Shown: one piece after another, positions 7,774 to 16,190 of the stretch
Position numbering within the stretch: the first letter of the stretch is position 1
Layout of the letters: each line of letters opens with the position of its first letter
NCBI RefSeq assembly: GCF_032598905.1
Contig: NZ_CP122458.1
Span: forward strand, 806,001-870,000
Source: Streptomyces sp. 11x1
Lineage (GTDB): Bacteria; Actinomycetota; Actinomycetes; Streptomycetales; Streptomycetaceae
Length of the DNA: 64,000 nt
Direction: 5' to 3'
Notes under the pieces: generated by a model
Told to the model about the DNA's origin: nothing
The model's input: only the letters and a program-made list of their open reading frames with translations
Database searches by the model: none
Translations under genes and position numbers: made by a program

Positions 7774-8799
7774 TCAGGTCTGCCGCAGCGGCTCGTACAC
7801 CTCGGGTCGCAGGCCGAACGTCCAGGCCACGCCCTCCCGGGCCGTGGTCGTGGTGGGCGGCACCCGCAGCCAGTAGGTGCGGCTGGTGCCGTCCGGCTCC
7901 GGTGTGGAGTTGACGACCTCCACCATCACCACGTCCTCGTCGCCCGGCAGGGCTATCCGCCAGAGCACGCCCGTCTCGTCGCGGTGCACCGGCTTCGCCC
8001 CGGACTCCTCCAGGTAGCGGTCGTAGCCGTAGTACTCCAGCATCACGCGGCGCAGCTCGGCGTTCTCCTCCGCCCGGATCTCCTGCGGGGTCAACCCGCC
8101 CAACCGGTCGAGGAATTCAGCCGGCACGGGCAGTCCGCGCCAGGCGTGCAGGGCGAACCCGTCGGAGAAGGCGAGCGCGGGCCCGTCCCCGCGGTCCAGG
8201 CGGCCCGCCTCGTCCCGGTGCAGTTCCACAGGCCGTTCGGCGACGACGGCGACATGCTCGTACGGCCACCACCATCCGGCCGTGCGGGCCACCTCGGCGA
8301 GTCCGTCCAGCTCGGGAGCGGCGTCGAAGGCGGCCAGCCAGGCCGCGTCGTGCTGGCCCAGGACCGCGTCCAGGAGCAGCAGCCGGACACCCGTTTCCTG
8401 CTTGCGGTCGGCGGAGGCCAGGGCCTCGACGATTCCGGTGCGGACGCGGTCGACGAGGGGCCGGGTGGTCTCCCAGAGGTCGGCGCCGGACGCCCGCCAG
8501 TGGTCGCCCCAGCCGGTGGGGCCCAGCCGGGTGTGCAGCCGGGCGCGGGCGGCGGCGACCGGTCGGTCGCGGACGGCGTCACGGACGCTCGCCCCGGTCG
8601 CCGGGAGCGCCTCGCCGTCCTCCGCGGCCGCTCCCGAGAGCAGGCGCAGCGCCGCCAGGGGCGAGCGGGCCCACACGATCCGCTCGGGCTCCGCCAGCCC
8701 CGCCCGCCGGTACGCCAGACGCACGCCCGCCTCGGTGCGCGTCCGGTCGCCCGCCCCGGTGGCCGCCGCGACCGCCCGCCAACTCGCCTGTTCCGTCAC
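7774..8799 (-). CDS. DUF6745-type protein, unknown function
   Basis: Predicted 341 aa from GTG 8799, which has a strong AGGAGG site; extending the frame upstream would run into poorly conserved sequence. The C-terminal third (YYGYDRYLEESGAK, then EVVNSTPEPDGTSRTYWLRV and a TAREGVAWTFGL-type ending) matches what I recall as DUF6745. The N-terminal two thirds are an alpha-rich region with many Trp and Arg residues. There is no signal peptide and no recognisable catalytic motif. It lies 73 bases downstream of a small partner gene (8873-9199) on the same strand, and the pair is probably an operon. Function unknown; a role in recognition or toxin-like processes would be speculation. Confidence 0.75.
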   Translation of the reverse strand: MTEQASWRAVAAATGAGDRTRTEAGVRLAYRRAGLAEPERIVWARSPLAALRLLSGAAAEDGEALPATGASVRDAVRDRPVAAARARLHTRLGPTGWGDHWRASGADLWETTRPLVDRVRTGIVEALASADRKQETGVRLLLLDAVLGQHDAAWLAAFDAAPELDGLAEVARTAGWWWPYEHVAVVAERPVELHRDEAGRLDRGDGPALAFSDGFALHAWRGLPVPAEFLDRLGGLTPQEIRAEENAELRRVMLEYYGYDRYLEESGAKPVHRDETGVLWRIALPGDEDVVMVEVVNSTPEPDGTSRTYWLRVPPTTTTAREGVAWTFGLRPEVYEPLRQT

Positions 8800-8872
8800 G
8801 CCGTTCCTCCTGGATGTCGATGCCTGTACACACGGCCGCCGCACATCACGGCCGCCCTCTCTTCCCACGGAT

Positions 8873-9199
8873 TCAGTCGGCGACGATCCGCACCGACCCC
8901 GGTACGTACTCGCGTTGGCGGATCACGCGGTACCAGCCCTTGGGCAGGGAGATCGCCGCGTGCTCCTCGTGGACGACGCGGGCGCCCTCCGGCACATGCA
9001 GCAGCATCGGCCCGAAGACGCTCGCCTCGCGGATCAGACGGCCGGGACCGACCACGGCGTGCGCGTGACCGGTGACCTCGCCGAGGGCGAGGACGAGCCG
9101 GCCGCGCCCGTCGCGCGGCTCCGACGTGGCATCGAGCGCACTTCCGGGCACCGCGCTCTCCGCCAACGGCACGATGAGGACGTCTCCTTGCCGGTACAT
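8873..9199 (-). CDS. Small conserved protein paired with DUF6745, unknown function
   Basis: Predicted 108 aa, starting MYRQGDVLIVPL at ATG 9199 with a GGGAGG site. The predicted fold is mostly beta strand: GEVTGHAHAVVGPG, a strand with MLLHVPEGARVVHEEHAAI, and PKGWYRVIRQREYVPGSVRIV. HAHAVV and HEEH put several His and Glu residues near each other, as in a small metal-binding beta barrel, but this is only inference. It precedes the DUF6745 gene and is divergent from the STM4015-type operon (259-base gap). Confidence 0.75.
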   Translation of the reverse strand: MYRQGDVLIVPLAESAVPGSALDATSEPRDGRGRLVLALGEVTGHAHAVVGPGRLIREASVFGPMLLHVPEGARVVHEEHAAISLPKGWYRVIRQREYVPGSVRIVAD

Positions 9200-9458
9200 G
9201 GGTCTCCCTCCCGTCGGGCACTTCCCGTGCCACGAGACGACCGTAGGGGCGGCCACTGACAATCGGCCCCCGCACGGCCGTTCGCCGGGGCGAGCGCGGG
9301 TGTTCGTCCACAGGACAGGGGTCCGCCGCACGCGGTGTCAGTGGGACTTGGTAGAACTCCCCTACCCGGCGGCGCTGTGTGCCCCGGGTGCGCGACGGGC
9401 GGACCGGGCGGGGACCCGGCCTCCGCCCATGGACATGGAACGAAGGGGCGGGGCGCAC

Positions 9459-10427
9459 ATGACCATCGGGAGCCATCTTGAGGAGTTCCACGACCTGCCG
9501 GTCCACCGCTTCCCCAAGTCGGTGAAGGACCGGCCGGGCGCCGCCGGTCTACCCGCGCCCGAGTCGGTGGCCTGGAACATCACCGTGGACTCGTACGACA
9601 CCGAGGAGGGCTGGGAGGAGGCGTTCGGCCGGTTCCTGGCCTCGGTCGACACCGAGAAGGTGCGGGCGCTGGTGGTGGGCGCCTGGAACGAGGTCTACGA
9701 CAACGGCCCCGAGAAGATCGTCCAGGCCCTGGTGGCGGCGAAGGACCGGCTGCCCTCGCTGCGCGCGCTGTTCCTCGGGGACATCGTGATGGAGGAGTGC
9801 GAGATCTCCTGGATCAACCAGGGGAACGTGGGCCCGCTTCTGGAAGCCTTCCCGGAACTGGAGGAGTTCGGGGTGCGCGGCGGCCAGGGACTCGTCTTCC
9901 CGCCGTTGCGGCACGAGCGGCTGCGCTCGCTGACGGTGGAGACCGGCGGCATGCCCGCCGAGGCCGTCCGGGGTGTCGCGGGCAGCGACCTGCCGGCCCT
10001 CGTCGAGCTGGACCTGTGGCTCGGCACCTCCGAGTACGGCGGCGACAGCGAGGTGGCCGACCTGGCGCCGATCCTCGCGGGCACCCGGCTCCCCGCCCTC
10101 AAGTATCTGGGGCTGCGCAACAGCGAGATGCAGGACGACATCTGCGCGGCCCTGGCCGCCGCCCCGGTGGTGGCCCGCCTCGACGTGCTGGACCTGTCGA
10201 TGGGCGTCCTCACCGACGACGGCGCGACCGCGCTCCTGACCGGTCAGCCGCTCACCCACCTCAAGACGCTGGACCTGCACCACAACTACCTCAGCGCGGA
10301 GATACGCGACCGCCTGCGGGACTCCCTGGAGGCCGAGGGGGTCCAGGTCGACGTCGACGCCGACGACGCCGAGTCGGACGAGGAGGAGGACGGCACGGTG
10401 TGGCGGTTCGTCGCGGTGGGCGAGTGA
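9459..10427 (+). CDS. STM4015-family leucine-rich-repeat protein
   Basis: Predicted 322 aa. The start MTIGSHLEEFHDLPVHRFP is characteristic of the STM4015 family and favours ATG 9459 over the in-frame ATG 9429. From about residue 100 on, ribonuclease-inhibitor-like leucine-rich repeats are visible (LPALVELDLWLG, LPALKYLGLRNSEMQDD, LTHLKTLDLHHNYLS). The C-terminus is very acidic (DADDAESDEEEDG). No enzymatic motif or export signal is present, so it is likely a cytoplasmic protein-interaction scaffold. It is the first gene of a six-gene operon (STM4015-4014-4013-4012-4011 plus thioesterase), 33 bases before the next gene. Biochemical role unknown. Confidence 0.88.
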   Translation: MTIGSHLEEFHDLPVHRFPKSVKDRPGAAGLPAPESVAWNITVDSYDTEEGWEEAFGRFLASVDTEKVRALVVGAWNEVYDNGPEKIVQALVAAKDRLPSLRALFLGDIVMEECEISWINQGNVGPLLEAFPELEEFGVRGGQGLVFPPLRHERLRSLTVETGGMPAEAVRGVAGSDLPALVELDLWLGTSEYGGDSEVADLAPILAGTRLPALKYLGLRNSEMQDDICAALAAAPVVARLDVLDLSMGVLTDDGATALLTGQPLTHLKTLDLHHNYLSAEIRDRLRDSLEAEGVQVDVDADDAESDEEEDGTVWRFVAVGE

Positions 10428-10460
10428 GCGCGTAGGGATCCGCGGACGAAGGGGGGCCAA

Positions 10461-11636
10461 GTGTCCGGTTGGAGCGGTGCGGCGGGGGTGGGACCCGGCC
10501 CGTACAGGTGGGTGGTCGTCGGGAACGGGGAGAACCGGCGGGTCGGGCTGTTCGTCGCGGCGGCCGAGACGGCCGGCGCCGGGAGACCCCGCGTCGTCGA
10601 GTGGCGGGACGTGCTGCGCGACGGCGGCCACGAGTTCGCCGACGACGAGATCGTCCGGCTGGAGTCGCCGGGTGAGAACGCCGAGGTGGACCGGCTGTTG
10701 CGCGATGTCGGGGACCCGACACGGGTGGAGGGCTCAGCCACCTGGTACGCCCGTTTCCTGGCCGCCGTGGGCTCACTGCGGGGCGGGCTGCGGCTGGACG
10801 GTCCGGCGGATCTGGCGGTGCTGTTCGACAAGCGGCTGTGCCACGCCCGGCTCGACGCGGCCGGGGTCCCGGTGCCGCCGTCGCCGACCTCGGGCCGCAC
10901 GCTCGCGGTGGGCGGCTGGGACGACGTGCGGGCGGTGATGCGGGAGCACGGCATGCCGCGCGTCTTCGTGAAACCGGCCCACGGCTCCTCCGCGTCCGGT
11001 GTGCTGGCCGTCGAGTCGTCGGCGAGCGGACGGCTGCGGGCCACCACCTCGGTGGAGGTGTCCGCGGACGGCGGGCCGCACACCCCGCCGCGGCTGCACA
11101 ACTCCCTGCGGGTGCGGCGCTACGCGGACGAGCGGGAGATCGCCGGCATCGTCGACGCCCTCGCGGCCGACGGGCTGCACATCGAGCGGTGGCTGCCAAA
11201 GGCATCCGCGCAGGGGCGGTCCGCCGATCTGCGGGTGCTGGTCGTGGCGGGCCGGGCCACGCACGCGGTCGTCCGCACCAGCCGATTCCCGATGACGAAC
11301 CTCCATCTCGGCGGGGCACGGGGCGATCTGACCTCGGTCGTGGACGCGGCCGGCGACCGCTGGCGGCAGGCGCTGGACATCTGCGAGCAGGCCGCCGCCT
11401 GCTTCCCGGACACGCTGTGCGTCGGCGTGGACCTGCTCCCGGCGATCGGCTGGCGCCGGTTCACGGTGGGCGAGGTCAACGCGTTCGGCGATCTGCTGCC
11501 CCGGCTGACCGGACTCCCGGGCGGCCCGGCGGAGGGCCTCGACACGTACACGGCACAACTCGCGGCGGTGCGGAACGCGATGCTCCCGGCGCCCGCGCAC
11601 CTCCCCCAGGCAAGGAAAGACCATGCACGCTTCTGA
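10461..11636 (+). CDS. STM4014-family protein, ATP-grasp-like
   Basis: Predicted 391 aa from GTG 10461. The middle and C-terminal part carries ATP-grasp features: FDKRLCHARLDAAGVPVP, then VFVKPAHGSSASGV (ATP-binding Lys and glycine-rich loop), ADLRVLVVAGRATHAVVRTS and GVDLLP...FTVGEVNAFGD with the acidic Mg-binding and Asn residues. This resembles RimK/glutathione-synthetase ligases that join a carboxylate to an amine or thiol with ATP. The substrate is unknown. The gene overlaps the following hydrolase gene by 14 bases, which indicates translational coupling. The ATP-grasp assignment is my reading of motifs; the family itself is uncharacterised. Confidence 0.85.
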   Translation: MSGWSGAAGVGPGPYRWVVVGNGENRRVGLFVAAAETAGAGRPRVVEWRDVLRDGGHEFADDEIVRLESPGENAEVDRLLRDVGDPTRVEGSATWYARFLAAVGSLRGGLRLDGPADLAVLFDKRLCHARLDAAGVPVPPSPTSGRTLAVGGWDDVRAVMREHGMPRVFVKPAHGSSASGVLAVESSASGRLRATTSVEVSADGGPHTPPRLHNSLRVRRYADEREIAGIVDALAADGLHIERWLPKASAQGRSADLRVLVVAGRATHAVVRTSRFPMTNLHLGGARGDLTSVVDAAGDRWRQALDICEQAAACFPDTLCVGVDLLPAIGWRRFTVGEVNAFGDLLPRLTGLPGGPAEGLDTYTAQLAAVRNAMLPAPAHLPQARKDHARF

Positions 11637-12474
11637 CCCGGCCGGCACCACCACGGCCGAGCCGGACATGAACGAGGTGGTGGGCCGCGACGACCTGCTG
11701 CTGCTCACTCTCGACACCCTGCGCCACGACGTGGCCGTGAAGCTCGCGGCGGAGGGCCGGCTACCGAATCTGGCCGCCCGTCTGCCGGGCGGCACCTGGG
11801 AGAAACGGCACGCGCCCGGCAGTTTCACGTACGCCTCGCACCAGGCGATGTTCGCGGGGTTCCTGCCCACCCCGGCGAGGCCCGGACCGCATCCGCGGCT
11901 CTTCGCGGGCCGGTTCGCCGGCAGCGAGACCACCGAGGAGCGCACCTTCGTGTTCGACGGTCCCGACCTGGTCTCGGGGCTCGCCGAGCGCGGCTACCGC
12001 ACGGTGTGTGTGGGCGGTGTCGGCTTCTTCAACAAGCAGGGGGCGCTCGGCAGTGTCCTGCCGGACCTGTTCCAGGAGAGCCACTGGGAGCCGGAGTTCT
12101 CCGTGGCCTCACCCACGTCGTTCGAGTCCCAGGTGGCCCGCGCCGAACAGGTCGTGGCCGAACTCCCCGCCGACCGGCGGCTGTTCCTCTTCCTCAACGT
12201 CTCCGCGCTGCACCAGCCCAACTGGTTCCATCTGCCGGGCGCCACCCGCGAGGCGGGCGACAGCCTCGCCACGCACGCGGCGGCCCTGGAGTACGTCGAC
12301 CGGCACATCGGCCGGCTCTTCGCCGCGATGAGTTCACGGCGCCGCTGCTTCGCCATCGTCTGCTCCGACCACGGGACCACCTACGGCGAGGACGGGTACA
12401 CCGGACACCGCCTCGGCCACGAGGCCGTGTGGACCGTCCCCTACAGCCACTTCTTCCTGGAGCCGTCCGCATGA
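11623..12474 (+). CDS. STM4013/SEN3800-family hydrolase (alkaline phosphatase superfamily)
   Basis: Predicted 283 aa. Metal-binding landmarks of the alkaline-phosphatase/sulfatase superfamily are present: LLLLTLDTLRHD (first Asp), SFTYASHQAMFAGFLP (candidate Ser/Thr nucleophile region), ALHQPNWFHLPG, and VCSDHGTTYGEDGYTGHRLG with the second-site Asp-His plus another His. There is no sulfatase C/S-x-P-x-R formylglycine motif, so a phosphatase, phosphodiesterase or phosphotransferase is more likely than a sulfatase. It is short for the superfamily and has no signal peptide, hence cytoplasmic. ATG 11623 overlaps the preceding gene and its stop overlaps the next start (ATGA). Confidence 0.88.
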   Translation: MHASDPAGTTTAEPDMNEVVGRDDLLLLTLDTLRHDVAVKLAAEGRLPNLAARLPGGTWEKRHAPGSFTYASHQAMFAGFLPTPARPGPHPRLFAGRFAGSETTEERTFVFDGPDLVSGLAERGYRTVCVGGVGFFNKQGALGSVLPDLFQESHWEPEFSVASPTSFESQVARAEQVVAELPADRRLFLFLNVSALHQPNWFHLPGATREAGDSLATHAAALEYVDRHIGRLFAAMSSRRRCFAIVCSDHGTTYGEDGYTGHRLGHEAVWTVPYSHFFLEPSA

Positions 12475-13811
12475 CCGTGACCGCGCCGCTGGTCCGTCCT
12501 TACCAGCACTACGTCTACGCCTACCCGCACAAGACGGCATACCGGAAACTGCCCGACGATCCGCTGCTCGCGGACCTGTGGGCCGGCGAGTCCCGGCAGG
12601 CACTGTCGCTGTACGCGCACATACCGTTCTGCGAGGTGCGCTGCGGCTTCTGCAACCTCTTCACGCGGATCGGCGCTCCCGACGGGCTGACCGGCCGCTA
12701 TCTCGACGCCCTCGAACGGCAGGCGATCGCGGTGCGGGAGGCGCTCGGGGACGCGGAGCCGGTGCGGTTCGCGAACGCCGCGTTCGGCGGTGGCACCCCG
12801 ACCTATCTGGAGGCCGCGGAGTTGGAGCGGCTGTGCGACATCGCCGAGCAGCACATGGGCGCGGACCTGCGGGCGATCCCGCTGTCGGTGGAGGCCTCCC
12901 CGGCCACGGCGACCGCCGACCGGCTCTCGGTGCTCGCCGAGCGGGGCACCACACGGCTGAGCCTCGGCGTGCAGAGCTTCGTACCGGAGGAGGCGCGTGC
13001 GGCCGTACGACCGCAGCGGCGGTCCGACGTGGAGGCGGCCCTGTCCCGGATCCGGGACGCCGCGATACCGATCCTCAACATCGACCTGATCTACGGCATC
13101 GACGGGCAGACGGCGGCCAGTTGGCGGCTGTCGCTGGACGCGGCCCTCGCCTGGCGGCCGGAGGAGATCTACCTCTATCCGCTGTACGTCCGGCCGCTCA
13201 CCGGGCTCGGCCGGAACGCGGACCCGGTGCTCGCGGACCGCGACTGGGACGAGGCCCGGCTGCGGCGCTACCGCGAGGGCCGCGACCATCTGCTCGCCCA
13301 CGGCTACGAGCAGGTCTCCATGCGGATGTTCCGTCGCGCGGACGCTCCGCCGCAGGGCCCGGACGACCACGCCTGCCAGACGGACGGCATGATCGGCCTG
13401 GGCTGCGGAGCCCGTTCGTACACGTCGCAGGTGCACTACTCCTTCGACTACGCGGTGCACATGAGCGAGATCCGCACGATCATCGACGACTACACCGCCA
13501 CCGAGGACTTCGGCCGGGCCGTGCACGGTCGGGTGGTCGACGAGGACGAGGCCCGGCGTCGCCATCTGCTGCAGTCCCTGCTCCAGGCGCGAGGACTGCC
13601 GGTGGCGGACTACCGGCGGCGGTTCGGGTCGGAGCCGTACGCGGACTTCCCCGTGGAGCTGGACCTGCTGGCCGCGCGCGGCTGGCTCGCGGAGACGGGC
13701 CCCGGTCTGCTGAAGCTCTCCGCCGAGGGGCTGGCGCACTCGGACGCCATCGGCCCCGAGTTCTTCTCCCCCGCCGTCCGGGCGGCGATGGCCGCGTACG
13801 AGCCGAAGTGA
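12471..13811 (+). CDS. STM4012-family radical SAM protein (HemN/HemW-like)
   Basis: Predicted 446 aa. The [4Fe-4S]-binding CxxxCxxC is in YAHIPFCEVRCGFCN (about residues 45-59). FGGGTPTYL and VEASPATAT are SAM-contacting motifs of the coproporphyrinogen-oxidase-like radical SAM group; GVQSFVPEEARAAV and LNIDLIYGIDGQT also fit, and a HemN C-terminal domain follows. The family resembles heme chaperone HemW and coproporphyrinogen dehydrogenase, but members in this operon type form a distinct clade (STM4012). The start ATG overlaps the preceding stop by 4 bases; its own stop overlaps the next GTG by 4. Confidence 0.92.
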   Translation: MTVTAPLVRPYQHYVYAYPHKTAYRKLPDDPLLADLWAGESRQALSLYAHIPFCEVRCGFCNLFTRIGAPDGLTGRYLDALERQAIAVREALGDAEPVRFANAAFGGGTPTYLEAAELERLCDIAEQHMGADLRAIPLSVEASPATATADRLSVLAERGTTRLSLGVQSFVPEEARAAVRPQRRSDVEAALSRIRDAAIPILNIDLIYGIDGQTAASWRLSLDAALAWRPEEIYLYPLYVRPLTGLGRNADPVLADRDWDEARLRRYREGRDHLLAHGYEQVSMRMFRRADAPPQGPDDHACQTDGMIGLGCGARSYTSQVHYSFDYAVHMSEIRTIIDDYTATEDFGRAVHGRVVDEDEARRRHLLQSLLQARGLPVADYRRRFGSEPYADFPVELDLLAARGWLAETGPGLLKLSAEGLAHSDAIGPEFFSPAVRAAMAAYEPK

Positions 13812-14698
13812 CGACACCCGTGGACCTGACGATCCTCTACCGGGGCCCGCTCGCCTCCTGCGACTACGACTGCCCCTACTGCCCGTTCGCCAAGCGGCGT
13901 GACTCGACGGACCGGCTGCGGGCCGACCGCGCGGCCCTGGAGCGTTTCACCGCCTGGGCCCGGGAACAGACCGGCGACCGGCTCTCGGTGCTGTTCACAC
14001 CGTGGGGCGAGGGGCTGGTGCGGTCCTGGTACCGCAGGGCCCTGGTCGAGCTCTCCCACGAGCCGCACATCGACCGGGTGGCGATCCAGACGAACCTGAG
14101 CTGCCGCACGGAATGGCTGACGGAGGCCGACCCGGACACGGTGGCCCTGTGGTGCACCTACCACCCCGGACAGACACCGTACGAGAGGTTCCTCGGCAAG
14201 GCCCTCCGGCTGGCCGGGGCGGGGATCCGCTTCAGCGTGGGGATCGTCGGCCTGCCGGAGCATCTGGAGCACGCCAGGCGGTTGCGCGGGGAGCTGCCGG
14301 AGCAGGTGTATCTGTGGGTGAACGCCGCCGAGGGACACACCTACACCGACGAGGAGGCGGCGCTCTGGACCGAGTTGGACCCCCTGTTCCCGTTCAGCCG
14401 CCACCCGCACCGCTCGGCGGGCCGCGCCTGCCGCACCGGTTCCACGGTGGTGTCGGTGGACGGGGAGGGGACGGTCCGGCGCTGCCACTTCGTGAAGACC
14501 GAGCTGGGCAATCTCTACGACGGCTCCTTCCGCGCCGCGTTGGCGCCCCGCCCCTGCCCGTTGTCCGTCTGCGACTGCCACATCGGCTACGTCCACCTCG
14601 AAACGCTCCCCCTGTACGACGTGTTCGCGGGCGGCGTCCTGGAGCGCGTACCGACGCCGGCGGCGCGGCCCGGAGTCCGAAAGCGAGTGAGCCCATGA
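13808..14698 (+). CDS. STM4011-family radical SAM protein
   Basis: Predicted 296 aa from GTG 13808, which overlaps the previous TGA (GTGA). The radical SAM cluster motif is in SCDYDCPYCPF (CxxxCxxC, residues 17-24). The C-terminal region has additional cysteines (RACRTG, VRRCHF, PLSVCDCHIGY) arranged like a twitch/SPASM-type auxiliary cluster domain, as in enzymes that modify peptides or proteins. The two radical SAM enzymes are encoded side by side and translationally coupled, suggesting they act on the same substrate. The substrate and reaction are unknown. Confidence 0.9.
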   Translation: MTTPVDLTILYRGPLASCDYDCPYCPFAKRRDSTDRLRADRAALERFTAWAREQTGDRLSVLFTPWGEGLVRSWYRRALVELSHEPHIDRVAIQTNLSCRTEWLTEADPDTVALWCTYHPGQTPYERFLGKALRLAGAGIRFSVGIVGLPEHLEHARRLRGELPEQVYLWVNAAEGHTYTDEEAALWTELDPLFPFSRHPHRSAGRACRTGSTVVSVDGEGTVRRCHFVKTELGNLYDGSFRAALAPRPCPLSVCDCHIGYVHLETLPLYDVFAGGVLERVPTPAARPGVRKRVSP

Positions 14699-15444
14699 CC
14701 TCAGCGGTCAACAGTGGTCCGTGGCTGCGGCGTTACCGGCCCGCGCCCGAGGCGGCCGTACGGCTGCTGTGTCTGCCGCACGCGGGTGGCTCGGCGAGCG
14801 CCTACCACCCCATGGCGCTGGCGCTCGCCCCGGCGGCCGATGTGCTGGCCGCGCAGTACCCGGGGCGTCAGGACCGCTACGCCGAGCCGCCGTCGGAGAG
14901 TGTCCGGGAGCTGGCCGAGCGGATCGTCGAGGCCGTCACCGGCGACGACGACCGGCCGCTCGCCCTCTTCGGGCACAGCATGGGTGCGGTGGTCGCCCAC
15001 GAGGCGGCGCTGGCCCTGGAGGCGGCCGGCCGGGTCCCGGTGCGACTGTTCGTCTCTGGGCGGCGCGCACCCTCCGTACGTCGGCCGGGTCGCGCGCTGC
15101 ACCTCGGCAGCGACGCCGAACTGCTCCGGGCGGTGCGCCGGTTGGGCGGCACCGACGGGCAGGTCTTCGAGGACGAGGAGCTGGTGCGGCTGGTGCTGCC
15201 CGCGCTGCGCGGCGACCACAAGGCGCTGGAGACGTACGAGCCGCGCCCCGGCGACCGGCTGTCCTGCCCGGTCACCGTCCTCACCGGCGACGCCGACCCG
15301 GTGACTCCGGTGGCGGACGCGCGGGCCTGGAGCGGCCACACCGACGGACCGACCGAGCTGTGTGTGTTCCCCGGCGGCCACTTCTACCTCAACGACCGGC
15401 CGCGGGAGGTCGTCGACGTCGTACGCCGCCATCTGGGGCTGTAG
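14695..15444 (+). CDS. Type II thioesterase (alpha/beta hydrolase)
   Basis: Predicted 249 aa. It starts at ATG 14695, overlapping the STM4011 stop by 4 bases. The type II thioesterase signature LCLPHAGGSASAYHP is at residues 25-39. The nucleophile elbow FGHSMGAVV has Ser95, the acid is near TGDADPVTP (about 200), and the catalytic His is in FPGGHFYLND (about 227). QYPGRQDRYAEPP is the lid-region motif. Such enzymes normally remove aberrant acyl groups from carrier proteins of polyketide or nonribosomal peptide synthases, or release products. No PKS, NRPS or carrier protein is encoded in the window, so its coupling to the STM4011-4015 set is notable. Confidence 0.92.
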   Translation: MTSAVNSGPWLRRYRPAPEAAVRLLCLPHAGGSASAYHPMALALAPAADVLAAQYPGRQDRYAEPPSESVRELAERIVEAVTGDDDRPLALFGHSMGAVVAHEAALALEAAGRVPVRLFVSGRRAPSVRRPGRALHLGSDAELLRAVRRLGGTDGQVFEDEELVRLVLPALRGDHKALETYEPRPGDRLSCPVTVLTGDADPVTPVADARAWSGHTDGPTELCVFPGGHFYLNDRPREVVDVVRRHLGL

Positions 15445-15467
15445 GCCGGGGGTGGCGGGGCGAGCCC

Positions 15468-16190
15468 TCACACCCGCCAGCTGTAGCGCCGTTCCGGGCG
15501 TCCGGCCACGCCGTAGCGCAGGGAGACGTCCGCGCTGCCGGTGCCGTGGAAGTACTCCAGGTAGCGGCGGGCGCTGACCCGGGAGATGCCGGTGAGGGTG
15601 GCGCACTCGGTGGCGGAGAGGGTGCCGTCGGCGGCGCGCAGGGTGGCCTCGATCAGCTCGGCGGTCTCCACGCTCATGCCCTTGGGCAGGGCACCGGCCG
15701 TCGACGCCGGCACGGTGGCTCCGGCGAGGACCCGGTCGACGTCGGCCTGGCCCCGGACGACGGTGGTGAGCAGCCGGCCGCGCTGGGCGGCGTACCGCTG
15801 GAGCCGGGAGCGCAGCTCTTCGAACTCGAAGGGCTTGAGGAGGTAGTCGACGACGCCGTGGCGGACCGCGCCGCGCACGCTGTCGGCCTCCCGGGCGGCG
15901 CTGATGACCATGACGTCGCAGTCGTGTCCGGCGGTGCGCAGCCGGGGTATGACGTCGAGGCCGAAGCCGTCGGGGAGGTAGAGGTCGAGGAGGACCAGGT
16001 CGGGGCGGAGTTCGTCGACGGCGGCGACGGCCTGTTCGCCGGTGCTGGCGACGCCGACCACGTGGAACGGCTCGACGCGTTCGACGAAGGTGCGGTGGAC
16101 CCGGGCCACCATGAAGTCGTCGTCGACCACGAGCACGTCGATGGTGCCGGGCGGGCTGCTCGTACCGGACGGTCTGCTCGTGCCGGTCAT
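15468..16190 (-). CDS. CitB/DcuR-type response regulator
   Basis: Predicted 240 aa. The receiver domain (residues 17-135) has the acidic pocket VVDDDF, phospho-acceptor Asp69 in LVLLDLYLPDG, and Lys in LLKPFEF. The C-terminus is a winged or HTH region of the CitB type, including ATLTGISRVSARRYLEYF. It is translationally coupled (ATGA) to the upstream sensor kinase gene and is convergent with the thioesterase gene. Regulators of this group activate uptake or metabolism of citrate, C4-dicarboxylates or tricarboxylates; the divergent Tct transporter at 18305-21337 is the obvious target. Confidence 0.9.
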   Translation of the reverse strand: MTGTSRPSGTSSPPGTIDVLVVDDDFMVARVHRTFVERVEPFHVVGVASTGEQAVAAVDELRPDLVLLDLYLPDGFGLDVIPRLRTAGHDCDVMVISAAREADSVRGAVRHGVVDYLLKPFEFEELRSRLQRYAAQRGRLLTTVVRGQADVDRVLAGATVPASTAGALPKGMSVETAELIEATLRAADGTLSATECATLTGISRVSARRYLEYFHGTGSADVSLRYGVAGRPERRYSWRV

